DNA of 64,000 nucleotides from Micromonospora ferruginea (GTDB lineage: Bacteria > Actinomycetota > Actinomycetes > Mycobacteriales > Micromonosporaceae), in contig NZ_CP059322.2 in assembly GCF_013694245.2 (NCBI RefSeq), positions 1,732,001 through 1,796,000 of the forward strand, read 5' to 3'. Position numbers and translations under genes: made by a program. This document shows positions 26,086 to 33,663 of this stretch, one piece after another (the stretch's first letter is position 1; the number at the start of each line of letters is the position of its first letter). Below the pieces are notes generated by a model, which ran no database searches, was not told the DNA's origin, and worked only from the letters and a program-made list of their open reading frames with translations.

Positions 26086-27002
26086 GGTTGGGCGACCGGG
26101 GTGAACCGGATCAGATCCACCCCGGCGAAGTAGAGGTCGGTGCCCTGGGTCTTGCTCACCGCCACCAGCGTCAGCTTGTGCGGGCCCCGGGTCAGCGCCA
26201 GCGTGTCCACCTCCGCCTCATCGGCGCGGACCACGGTCGGGCTGAAGCCGAAGAACGTGTCACCGACCTGCTTGCCGTCGATCAGCCAGATGGTGTTCGC
26301 GTAGTCGAACGAGGTGGTGCGCACGGTGGAGAACCGCCAGGTGCCGTCCGCCGGCAGGTCCACCTGGACGGTCACCCGGTCGCCGACCGCCCGGCCGAGG
26401 AAGAACAACTGCTTGTCGCCGGACCAGGTCACGTCGCAGCAGTTGTCCTGCGCCACCACCTCCGCCTTGGTGGGGCCCTTCGAGGTGACCTCGGCGCCGG
26501 CCACGAGCGTCTCCGCCTCCGCCGTCACCGGCCGGGCCTGCGGCGTCGGCGAGGTGTCCGGGCCGCGGGTCACCAGCCACACCACCACGCCGCCGACCAC
26601 CAGCAGCAGCACCGCCGCGGCCGCCAGCCACGGCCACGGCGAGCGCTTCGGCGCCACCACCGCCCGCACGTCGTACGTCACCCGGCCGCTGGAGCGGGAA
26701 CTCTCCTCCGGGGCGGTGTTCGCCGAGTACGCGAACCCGGTCATGTCGTAGCGCCGGGGCGGGGTGCCGGGCGGCACGGCGAGGCGTACCAGGACGGACA
26801 CCGAGCCCTGCCCCGGCACCACCCGCTGCGGCTCGGTCACCGTGAACCAGGCACGCTGGGTGCCCTCGCCCGGCGCGACGTCGAACACCACGGTGTCCGG
26901 CGCCGCGCCCGGGTTCGACACGGTGAAGGTCAGCTCGCCGACGTTGCGGGCGTCCAGGGTGAACTGTTCGGCGGCGGCGGCGACGGTCCATTCGGTGGTC
27001 AT
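26082..27002 (-). CDS. Bitopic membrane protein with Ig-like and carbohydrate-binding-like domains, CIS operon
   Basis: 306 aa, ATG overlapping the tail-protein stop (ATGA). Residues 1-~115 look like an Ig/CARDB-type beta-sandwich (FTVSNPGAAPDTVVFDV… RYDMTGFAYSANTAPEESS) with no signal peptide, so it is cytosolic. One helix follows (PWPWLAAAAVLLLVVGGVVVWLVT, ~125-148), then a Pro/Thr linker and a ~120-residue extracytoplasmic beta-domain like a sugar-binding module (TRGPHKLTLVAVSK, DLYFAGVDLIRF). This architecture suits a protein that docks the particle at the membrane; it recalls CisA of the Streptomyces contractile system, but homology is not shown. Confidence 0.65.
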   Translation of the reverse strand: MTTEWTVAAAAEQFTLDARNVGELTFTVSNPGAAPDTVVFDVAPGEGTQRAWFTVTEPQRVVPGQGSVSVLVRLAVPPGTPPRRYDMTGFAYSANTAPEESSRSSGRVTYDVRAVVAPKRSPWPWLAAAAVLLLVVGGVVVWLVTRGPDTSPTPQARPVTAEAETLVAGAEVTSKGPTKAEVVAQDNCCDVTWSGDKQLFFLGRAVGDRVTVQVDLPADGTWRFSTVRTTSFDYANTIWLIDGKQVGDTFFGFSPTVVRADEAEVDTLALTRGPHKLTLVAVSKTQGTDLYFAGVDLIRFTPVAQP

Positions 27003-27682
27003 GACGGCTCCTCGGGCGGATCGTGGGGCGGGGGTGGGGGCACGTGCGCCCGGCCGACCGCGCGCACCGGCCCGGCCGGGGCGGCGGCTCCGCGGGCGGC
27101 GCCGGGTCGGCCGGGGGTGGCGTCGGGTCGGGGACGGCGTCGGGTCGGTGGGCGGCGGGGATCGGCGGGCGGGGCGGCGCCGGCGGCGACCACCTCGACG
27201 GTGACCGCGGCCGGCTTCTCCGCCTCGACGATCCGGGTGACCAGCGCCAGCCGGTCCGCAGCGGCCGGCGGCACGCGTACCACCAGGTGGAACGGGCGCT
27301 CGGCCGGCTCGTCCAGCACGAACCCGGTCACCCCGGTCGCCAGCTCCAGCGCGGTCCGCATCCCGTACGGCGTGCCGCGCCAGCGGGCCAGCAGCGCGCC
27401 GTGCGCGACCAGGTCACGCAGCCGGCCCAGCGGCAGCGGCAGCGGCGCGTCCGACCGGGGCGCGCTCACCACGTGGTCCATCGCCACCCACCGGGTCAGG
27501 TACGCCACGAACCCGTCCGGCGTCCGGTACGGCCCGAACAAGGCGTCGACGTCGGCGAGCACCGCCTCGTCCGGGGCGTGCAGTGCCTCCATCACGTCCA
27601 GCAGCGCGCCCAGCACGCTGCCCGGGCCGGCGGCCCGCTGGTACGCGGCCGGCAGCAGCCGCTCAATCGCCGTTCGGCGCAT
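26999..27682 (-). CDS. Phage tail protein I-like baseplate protein, CIS
   Basis: 227 aa, ATG; overlaps the end of the baseplate-J gene by 20 nt. The N-terminal ~165 residues match the phage tail protein (gpI-type) domain: IERLLPAAYQRA, a middle LFGPYRTPDGFVAYLTRWVAM and RWRGTPYGMRTALELATG. The last ~60 residues are Pro/Arg-rich and probably disordered. It is part of the baseplate wedge, next to the J and gp25 proteins. Confidence 0.85.
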   Translation of the reverse strand: MRRTAIERLLPAAYQRAAGPGSVLGALLDVMEALHAPDEAVLADVDALFGPYRTPDGFVAYLTRWVAMDHVVSAPRSDAPLPLPLGRLRDLVAHGALLARWRGTPYGMRTALELATGVTGFVLDEPAERPFHLVVRVPPAAADRLALVTRIVEAEKPAAVTVEVVAAGAAPPADPRRPPTRRRPRPDATPGRPGAARGAAAPAGPVRAVGRAHVPPPPPHDPPEEPS

Positions 27683-30341
27683 CCTGCCGCACCACCTCGA
27701 TGTCGTGCTCGCCGGAGCAGAGCAGCCAGGTGCCGGGGACGGTGACCACGTCGGCGGTGGCCTGGTTGGCGCTGGCCGTCCAGTCCTCGCCGTCGCCGCT
27801 GCGGTAGACGCCGCGCTCGCCGCCGGCCAGCACCAGCCGCTCGCCGCCGGCGGACGGCGCGGTCGCGGCGATGGCGTCCACCGGGGAGAACCGGGTCCGG
27901 TCCCGCAGCGGCAGGCCGCAGTTGACCGACACCGACCGCCACTGCGGCTGCCCGGCGAGGGTGTCCAGCCGGACCACCCCGCCGCTCTGCGTGGCGGCCA
28001 GCGCCAGCGGGCCGCTGAACGCCAGGTCCCGGCAGGTGCCGCCGATCCAGCCGGCGGCCATCGACTGCCACTGCACGTCCGACTCGAACAGCCGGGTCCG
28101 GTGGCAGCCCTGCCCGGGCTTCTTCGGGTCCGGCTCGCCCGCGCCGCACCACAGCAGCGTGGCCGGGCCGTCGTACTGCACCGCGAGGACCCGGTTGTCC
28201 ACGTTGGCCAGGCCGACGTGGGTGAACGTGCCGGGGCGCCCGGCGGCGGTGGACAGGTAGACCCCGAAACCGGCCTGCGCGGCCACCGCCACCCCGGGCG
28301 CGCCTCGCTCGGAGACGAACGCGCGCACCGCGTAGAAGCCCCGGTCGGCGTCGCCCGGGTCGACCAGGATCTGCAACGGCACCGCGCCCGGCAGCAGCGG
28401 CACCTCGTAGAGGCCGGCGTCGGTGGCCAGCAGCAGCGCGCCGGTGCCGTCCCGGTCGATCCAGGCCAGGTCCCGCACCCCGGCCTCCAGGTCGGTGAGC
28501 AGCGTCCAGCTCTCGCCCAGGTCGGTGCTCAGCCGCACCCGGGAGCCGCCGGCGTCGCGGGCGGTCACCACCGCCACCGAGCCGGCCCGGGGCACCACGC
28601 CCGGGCGCACCGGGGCGGGTGCGGGCGCGACCCGCACCACCGTCTCGCCGTCGAACCGGCCGGCCGGCTCCCAACCCGCGCCGGCGTCGGTCGAGCGGAA
28701 CAGCACCGGCCCGCGCCCGGCGTACCAGGTGTCCGGCTGGTACTGGTCCACGGCGAGCGCGCGGACCTGCGCGTCCGGCGCCTCGTCGACCACGAACCGC
28801 ACCGACTCGACGTACCGCACGCCCGGCTCGGCGTGCTCCAGCATCCGGTAGACGTTGGAGGCGCGCAGCGGCTCGCCGAACGCCCAGCCGGTCGGGTTGA
28901 GCGGCGTGGGCAGCGGACTCAGCGTCTGGTGCAGCCGGTCGTGGATCCGGCGGCGGACCGCGTCGACGTCCTCCTCGCGGCGCACCACCACCCGGGCCCG
29001 CACCGAGACCGCCTTGTAGCGTGCCCAGCCGGCGCGGACGGCCGTGCCCAGCGCGCGCCGCCGCTCCAGGTCGGCCTCGACCCGGCGGCGCGCCTCCTCG
29101 ACCTCGTGCTCGCGCAGCACCGCCACCGGCAGCCGGCCGCCGGGGCGGGCCGCCTCCGGCACGTACGGCACCAGCACCACCTCCACCTCGCCCGGTCGGG
29201 CGAAGCTGTAGACCGCGGCCCGGGTGAACGCCCGCGCCCGGGCCACCGCGCCGGAGCCGGTGGCGAGGATCTCGAAGTCCCGGGCGGTGACCGCGCGCTG
29301 CTGGGCGAAGAACTCGTACGGCCCGCGGGCCAGCACCGACTCCAGCGACTCCAACTCCCGCCCGCCGGTGGCCGGGAGCGGGTTGTCCACCTTCACCCCG
29401 GGCAGCGGGTCCCGCAGGCTGGTCAGCACGCCGGCGGCCACGTTCCCGGCCGGCCCCCCGCCGCACCGGTACCACAGCCGCACCTGCCGCCCGGCCGGCG
29501 GAACCGCCGCCACCGTGGTCGCCCCGGCCGCCCCCTCGACGGCCGGGCCGCTCCCGGGGTCCGGCGTGCTCCCGGGGTCCGACGTGCTCCCGGCGTCCGG
29601 CCCGCTCCCGGGGTCCGCGACCGGGCGCAGGTCCAGCGCCGGGGCGAACGTGACCACCCCGGAGGCCCGGTCGACCAGGTAGACCTTCGCCTGCGGGCCG
29701 AGGCCGGCGAAGCTGTCCACCGGCCGCCAGATCTCGTACGTGCGGCCCTCGTGCTCGCGGGCCGCGGCGCCCAACTCCACCGAGCCGGCCGGCACCTCCA
29801 CCCCGAGCAGCAGGTCCAGCGCCTCGGTGGTGCGGGTCAACGGCGCGCGGGCCGCCCGGAACGTCTGCCCGGGCTGGCCGGTGCCGGTGCCCAGCAGCTC
29901 CGCCTCGACCGGCTCGCAGTGGTGCACGCGTACCGTCACCTCGGTCTCGCCGGCGGGCAGCACCACCGGCTCGGTGGTCACGAAGACGACCGGCCGGGGA
30001 TCGGCACCGCGGGCCGCGGCGACCCGGGTCCCGGCCGGCACCCGCACCGCCCCGCGGTCCGCGCCGGTGCGGGTCAGGCGCACGTCCGCCCAGGCCGCCG
30101 CCGGCGGGTGCCGGGTCGCGCCGAGCAGGTTCAGGAACGCCACGTACGCCTTCTCCGGCAACTGGTTCAGCCGGTAGATCATCACCTCGGTCAGGTAGGC
30201 GAACGCCTCCAGCAGCGCCATCCCCGGGTCGTGCGCGGACAGGTCGGTCCAGTCCGGACACGCGCGGCGGATCCGTTCCCGCGCCTCGGTGACCAGGTCG
30301 AGGAAGGCGCGGTCGTCCAGGTGCGGCACCGGCAGCGTCAT
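27663..30341 (-). CDS. Baseplate J-like protein fused to an Asp-box beta-propeller, CIS
   Basis: 892 aa, ATG overlapping the gp25 stop (ATGA). Residues 1-~500 are a putative baseplate assembly protein (gpJ/Pvc11-like): LDDRAFLDLVTEARERIRR, DLSAHDPGMALLEAFAYLTEVMIYRLNQLPEK, then RAVTARDFEILA and GVRYVESVRFVVDE. From ~residue 530 to the end it carries BNR/Asp-box repeats (STDAGAGW, STDLGESW, SGDGEDW) separated by strand-rich segments, i.e. a sialidase/VPS10-like beta-propeller. The propeller may sit on the outside of the baseplate and bind a target, or be structural. A short Pro/Gly/Asp-rich DPGSGP stretch of ~6-residue repeats lies near residue 270. Confidence 0.85.
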   Translation of the reverse strand: MTLPVPHLDDRAFLDLVTEARERIRRACPDWTDLSAHDPGMALLEAFAYLTEVMIYRLNQLPEKAYVAFLNLLGATRHPPAAAWADVRLTRTGADRGAVRVPAGTRVAAARGADPRPVVFVTTEPVVLPAGETEVTVRVHHCEPVEAELLGTGTGQPGQTFRAARAPLTRTTEALDLLLGVEVPAGSVELGAAAREHEGRTYEIWRPVDSFAGLGPQAKVYLVDRASGVVTFAPALDLRPVADPGSGPDAGSTSDPGSTPDPGSGPAVEGAAGATTVAAVPPAGRQVRLWYRCGGGPAGNVAAGVLTSLRDPLPGVKVDNPLPATGGRELESLESVLARGPYEFFAQQRAVTARDFEILATGSGAVARARAFTRAAVYSFARPGEVEVVLVPYVPEAARPGGRLPVAVLREHEVEEARRRVEADLERRRALGTAVRAGWARYKAVSVRARVVVRREEDVDAVRRRIHDRLHQTLSPLPTPLNPTGWAFGEPLRASNVYRMLEHAEPGVRYVESVRFVVDEAPDAQVRALAVDQYQPDTWYAGRGPVLFRSTDAGAGWEPAGRFDGETVVRVAPAPAPVRPGVVPRAGSVAVVTARDAGGSRVRLSTDLGESWTLLTDLEAGVRDLAWIDRDGTGALLLATDAGLYEVPLLPGAVPLQILVDPGDADRGFYAVRAFVSERGAPGVAVAAQAGFGVYLSTAAGRPGTFTHVGLANVDNRVLAVQYDGPATLLWCGAGEPDPKKPGQGCHRTRLFESDVQWQSMAAGWIGGTCRDLAFSGPLALAATQSGGVVRLDTLAGQPQWRSVSVNCGLPLRDRTRFSPVDAIAATAPSAGGERLVLAGGERGVYRSGDGEDWTASANQATADVVTVPGTWLLCSGEHDIEVVRQDAPNGD

Positions 30342-30787
30342 GGCGTGACCTCCTCGCCCGGCCGGTCGCCGGGGTCGTCGTCGGGCGGCAGCAGGTCGAC
30401 GGAGAACACCAACTGGCCGGGGGAGAGGCTGGCCCGCACCCGGTAGTCCAGACGGATCACCAGGCGCCACGGGTCGTCCGGGTCCGGTCCGGCGTCCACG
30501 TCCAGCACCTCGACCCGCGGCTCCCAGCGCCGGATCGCCTGCCGCACGTAGTGGATGGCCAGCCCGGCGGTGGTGTCGTCGTTCGGCGCGAAGACCAGCC
30601 GGTGCAGCCGGGACCCGTACCCGGGGCGCATCAACCGCTCACCCGGGGTGGTGGACAGCAGCAGGTACAGCGCCTGGCGTACCGTCTCGTCGCCCTCGGT
30701 CATGGCCAGCCCGCCGGCGGCGGTCAGCGCGAGACCACCGGCGCGACCGGCGTCGAAGCCGGCGCCGACGAAGCGGAACGCCCTCAC
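30338..30787 (-). CDS. GPW/gp25-family baseplate wedge protein, CIS
   Basis: 149 aa from GTG 30787, which overlaps the preceding stop (GTGA). The gp25 pattern is clear: VRQALYLLLSTTPGERLMRPGYGSRLH, then an AIRRWEPRVEVLDV helix-strand and RLDYRVR. These proteins seed sheath polymerisation at the baseplate in phage tails, type VI secretion and eCIS. Confidence 0.9.
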   Translation of the reverse strand: MRAFRFVGAGFDAGRAGGLALTAAGGLAMTEGDETVRQALYLLLSTTPGERLMRPGYGSRLHRLVFAPNDDTTAGLAIHYVRQAIRRWEPRVEVLDVDAGPDPDDPWRLVIRLDYRVRASLSPGQLVFSVDLLPPDDDPGDRPGEEVTP

Positions 30788-31122
30788 CGGTCCGCCCCCA
30801 GGAACATCTGCCGCGGGTCGCGGACCTGGTGGTGCACGGTCCCCGGCGGGGTGCCGTCGGTGAGGCCGTCCAGGTTCGACAGCACCACCGGCTGCCGGTC
30901 CACCCGCACCCAGGCGCTGTAGCCGACCGTCACGGTCATCGTGTGCAGGCACGGTTTGATCGTCGGGCCGTAGTTCGGGCAGGCGGTGATGTCGCGCCCC
31001 TCCGGGTCGGGCCGCACCAGCACCGGCACGCCCCGCACGGTGACCCACTGCTGCGACGGACGGTTCGCCACCCGCCCGTCGTGCCCGCAGGTGATCAACG
31101 AGTCGCGGTGGATCCAGCGCAT
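30784..31122 (-). CDS. PAAR-like spike-tip protein, CIS
   Basis: 112 aa, ATG; its start overlaps the VgrG stop (TGATG) and its stop overlaps the gp25 start (GTGA). Short beta-rich protein with His and Cys residues at the ends (HRDSLITCGHDG, ITACPNYGPTIKPCLHTM) that could bind the metal of a PAAR-type cone. The position directly after VgrG supports a spike tip. Family assigned mainly from context. Confidence 0.65.
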   Translation of the reverse strand: MRWIHRDSLITCGHDGRVANRPSQQWVTVRGVPVLVRPDPEGRDITACPNYGPTIKPCLHTMTVTVGYSAWVRVDRQPVVLSNLDGLTDGTPPGTVHHQVRDPRQMFLGADR

Positions 31123-32693
31123 CAGCCACCTCCGGAGGAACGGGCGAGGGTACGGGCCTGGGCGGCGGCGGTCTCGGCGTCCTCGGCCGCCGGGGCGTGC
31201 AGGAAGTCGACGGTCTTCGCGCGCACCACCATGGCCCGCCCCGGCGCGGAGAGCACCAGGTCACCGGCGGCGTGCACGGTGGTCAGCTCGGGGCGCAGCT
31301 CGACGAAGCTGCCCGCGTCGGTGGCCAGGCGCAGCGTGCGCCCGTCGTCGTCGATCACGATCGACTGCCCGGTGCCGGTGCGCATCGACCACCGCCGCGA
31401 CCGACCGGAGACGATCCCCGCGTCGTACGGCTCGACCGCGCCGAACATCGCGCCGAGCACCACGCCCGACGCCGGCTCGCCGCCCGGCAACGCCACCAGC
31501 ACCGTGTCGTCCGGGTCGGGCAGCGCGACGATGCCCTTGCCCCGGCCCGCGCCCGGACAGACCACGGCCAGCCACCCGGCGTCCAGGTCCCCGTACGCCG
31601 GCAGCGTCACCCGCGCCCGGCCCAGCCCGTCCGGGTCGTCGACGTCGGTGACCGTGCCGAGCGTGACCGTCGCCGGCGGGGGCGCGGTCACCGGGGGCGG
31701 CTCCGGCGGGGCGGTGGAGAAGCGGGTCAGGTGACCGTCCGCGTCCACCGTGTGCACCACCTCGGTGAGCACGTACACGCCGGCCACCGGCTCCGGGACG
31801 CCGGCCAGCGCGATCCGCCGGCCCGGCCGCAGCGCCGGGTCCCCCTCGGCCGTGCCCTCGGCGGTGACCAGCGCGGCGACCCGCGCGTCCAGGCCGGCCT
31901 GGGCCAGCGCGGCCAACTCGTCGTCGCTGCGCGCCGGCTGGTCCACCGCGGTACGCACCCCGTCGGCACCGACGTCGCCGGGCTCCGGGCGCAGCGGGAT
32001 CCGCCGCCCGCTGCGCGCCTCGCCGGCCCGCTGACCCAGCGGCTCGGCGCGCTGCGGGTGCCAGCCCAGCGCGGCACACTCCGCGCCGGCCCGGTCCAGG
32101 TTCTCGGTGACCCGCAGCGCGTGCACGCTCCCGCCCAGGGTCAACGGCAGCGGCTCGCCGTACCCGTCGAGGGTGAGCAGCCGCAGCCGGTCGGAGTCCA
32201 CGCTCAGGTGCAGCCCGGCCCGACCGGCCACCTCGCACAGCAGCTCCAGATCGGTGTGCCGGTGCTGGAGCAGCCGGTCCAGGCGCGGCCCGTCGGTCTC
32301 GGCGGCCACGCTCAGGCCCAGCCCGACGCACAGCTCCCCGGCCAGGTCGGCGGCCGTCACCGACTCGAACACCCGCAGCTCCTGCCGCTTGCGCAGCCGG
32401 TGCAGCGGGTCGTACGCCCGGATCCGCAGCAGCGCGGCGCCGTCACCGGCGTACTCCACCTCCACGGCGGTCACCTCGCCGGTGAACAGGGCCTCCGGGT
32501 GACCGTCCAGGCACACGTCGAGGGCCGCGCCGGGGCGTACCGGCGGGTCGAGCGCGCCGATGCCGGGCGCGGTGGCCAGGGCCAGCTCGCACTGCGTCGG
32601 CCGGTCCAGCCGGGCGGCGACCCGGATCCCGCGCAGCCGGGTCGGGTCGGCCAGCGGCCGGCCGTCCACGGTCACCGTCGCGGCCCGGGTCAT
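31122..32693 (-). CDS. VgrG-like spike protein (phage late-control D / gp5 family), CIS
   Basis: 523 aa, ATG overlapping the mini-gene stop (ATGA). The N-terminal part is a gp27/late-control-D domain (LATAPGIGALDPPVRPGAALDVCLDG, YDPLHRLRKRQELRVF, LLQHRHTDLELLCEVAGRAGLHL). An OB-fold gp5-type domain follows at about residues 345-425 (VTDVDDPDGLGRARVTLP, GWLAVVCPGAGRGKG), then a short beta-rich needle region. It forms the trimeric spike that punctures the target envelope and sits between the tube and the PAAR-like tip. Confidence 0.92.
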   Translation of the reverse strand: MTRAATVTVDGRPLADPTRLRGIRVAARLDRPTQCELALATAPGIGALDPPVRPGAALDVCLDGHPEALFTGEVTAVEVEYAGDGAALLRIRAYDPLHRLRKRQELRVFESVTAADLAGELCVGLGLSVAAETDGPRLDRLLQHRHTDLELLCEVAGRAGLHLSVDSDRLRLLTLDGYGEPLPLTLGGSVHALRVTENLDRAGAECAALGWHPQRAEPLGQRAGEARSGRRIPLRPEPGDVGADGVRTAVDQPARSDDELAALAQAGLDARVAALVTAEGTAEGDPALRPGRRIALAGVPEPVAGVYVLTEVVHTVDADGHLTRFSTAPPEPPPVTAPPPATVTLGTVTDVDDPDGLGRARVTLPAYGDLDAGWLAVVCPGAGRGKGIVALPDPDDTVLVALPGGEPASGVVLGAMFGAVEPYDAGIVSGRSRRWSMRTGTGQSIVIDDDGRTLRLATDAGSFVELRPELTTVHAAGDLVLSAPGRAMVVRAKTVDFLHAPAAEDAETAAAQARTLARSSGGG

Positions 32694-32905
32694 CGCCCGC
32701 CTCCGGCGGCGGCGTTCCGTCGTGCGATCGGTGGGTGTGCGGTGGTGCTCGGTCGTGCGGTCGGTGGGTGTGCGGTGGTGCTCGGTCGTGCGGTCGGTGG
32801 GTGTGCGGTGGTGCTCGGTCGTGCGGTCGGTGGGTGTGCGGTGGTGCTCGGTCGTGCGGTCGGTGGGTGCGCGGTCGTCGTGCGGCGGGCGTCGGGGCGG
32901 TTCAC
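32690..32905 (-). CDS. 71-residue protein of 11-residue tandem repeats inside the CIS operon
   Basis: This small frame starts at GTG 32905, which overlaps the LysM-gene stop as GTGA, and ends at 32690, where its stop overlaps the VgrG start as ATGA. The double coupling argues that it is translated. After MNRPDARR it consists of about five copies of TTAHPPTARPS and ends in AAAGGGR. It is basic, Pro/Thr/His-rich, without a signal peptide or hydrophobic segment, and probably unfolded. The underlying 33-bp repeats are almost identical. No family recognised. It may be a spacer that keeps VgrG coupled, or a structural filler of the particle. Confidence 0.55.
   Translation of the reverse strand: MNRPDARRTTTAHPPTARPSTTAHPPTARPSTTAHPPTARPSTTAHPPTARPSTTAHPPIARRNAAAGGGR
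32720..32880. repeat. 33-bp tandem repeat array (about 4.9 copies)
   Basis: Four full units start at 32720, 32753, 32786 and 32819, with a partial, diverged fifth from 32852. Unit 1 differs from units 2-4 by a single base (GCGATCGG versus GCGGTCGG), implying recent expansion. 33 is a multiple of three, so copy-number change keeps the minus-strand frame of the mini-gene open. Confidence 0.9.
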
Positions 32906-33663
32906 GGCGTGCCTCCCGTCGTGGTGGCGGCCTCGGGCGGTGGCGCGGCGCCGCCGATCGCCGGCACCGCCAGCGCGGTGCCGGCCGGCACCGCCAGCGG
33001 GTCGGTGATCCGGTTGTGCTCGGCGAGCAGCCGCCAGCGCAGCGGCGATCCCAGCGCGTCGTGCGCCAGCAGGTCGAAGCGGACGCCGGACCAGCCCGGC
33101 TCGGTCGCGCCGTCGGCGGCGGCGATCACCGCCGAGCCGGGCGCCACGGCCGGCGTGCTCGCCGCGGCCAGTTCCTCCTCGAAGCCGGCCTGGGCCGCGT
33201 CGGCGGTCTCCGCCACCCGGACCAGCCGCAACCGCAGCCAGGAGCGGCGCGGCGTGCCGGTGAGCGTGAACGCGTCGAACCGTTCCGCGATCGCCGAGAT
33301 CACGCCCGGCACGTTCCACGTCTTGCCCCAGACCAGCCGGACCAGCGGTGGGCGGGGCCAGCCGTGCTCGACCGCCGAGTTCTCGGCCAGCATCCACAGT
33401 GGCCGGGTCAGCGCGCGGACGTCCTCGCGGCGGGCCGGTGACTCCACGAAGTCGACGTCGAAGAGCAGGTCCAGCACCAGTTCGGTGCGCCCGCCGCCGG
33501 TGAAGACCAGCGGGTCGTCGGCCAGGCCGGCGCCGGTCAACGGCCCGTCCGGGCCGCCCCGGGGCCGTACCCCGGCCAGCCGGGTGACCTGCACGGTCTC
33601 CGGGTTGAGCAGGCAGTCGACCCGGGTGCCGGACTCGTCCACGAGGAAGGCGACGCGTTCCAT
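32902..33663 (-). CDS. LysM-type tube/baseplate hub protein, CIS
   Basis: 253 aa; the ATG overlaps the upstream stop as TGATG. The N-terminal ~150 residues resemble the CIS tube/hub protein (MERVAFLVDESGTRVDCLLNPETVQV … LVLDLLFDVDFVE, DVRALTRPLWMLAEN), and the C-terminus carries a LysM-like segment (VRFDLLAHDALGSPLRWRLLAEHNRI … VPAGTALAVP). Equivalent to Pvc7/Afp7-type proteins that join the tube to the VgrG hub. Confidence 0.85.
   Translation of the reverse strand: MERVAFLVDESGTRVDCLLNPETVQVTRLAGVRPRGGPDGPLTGAGLADDPLVFTGGGRTELVLDLLFDVDFVESPARREDVRALTRPLWMLAENSAVEHGWPRPPLVRLVWGKTWNVPGVISAIAERFDAFTLTGTPRRSWLRLRLVRVAETADAAQAGFEEELAAASTPAVAPGSAVIAAADGATEPGWSGVRFDLLAHDALGSPLRWRLLAEHNRITDPLAVPAGTALAVPAIGGAAPPPEAATTTGGTP

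Noticed and set aside
26088..30446. Very long open frame on the plus strand opposite the CIS baseplate genes
   Set aside because: Its Gln/Arg/His/Val-rich composition, lack of motifs and position exactly opposite recognisable baseplate genes show it is a high-GC antisense frame.
32720..32880. CRISPR-like array for the 33-bp repeats
   Set aside because: The units are directly adjacent with no spacers, and they encode in-frame peptide repeats.
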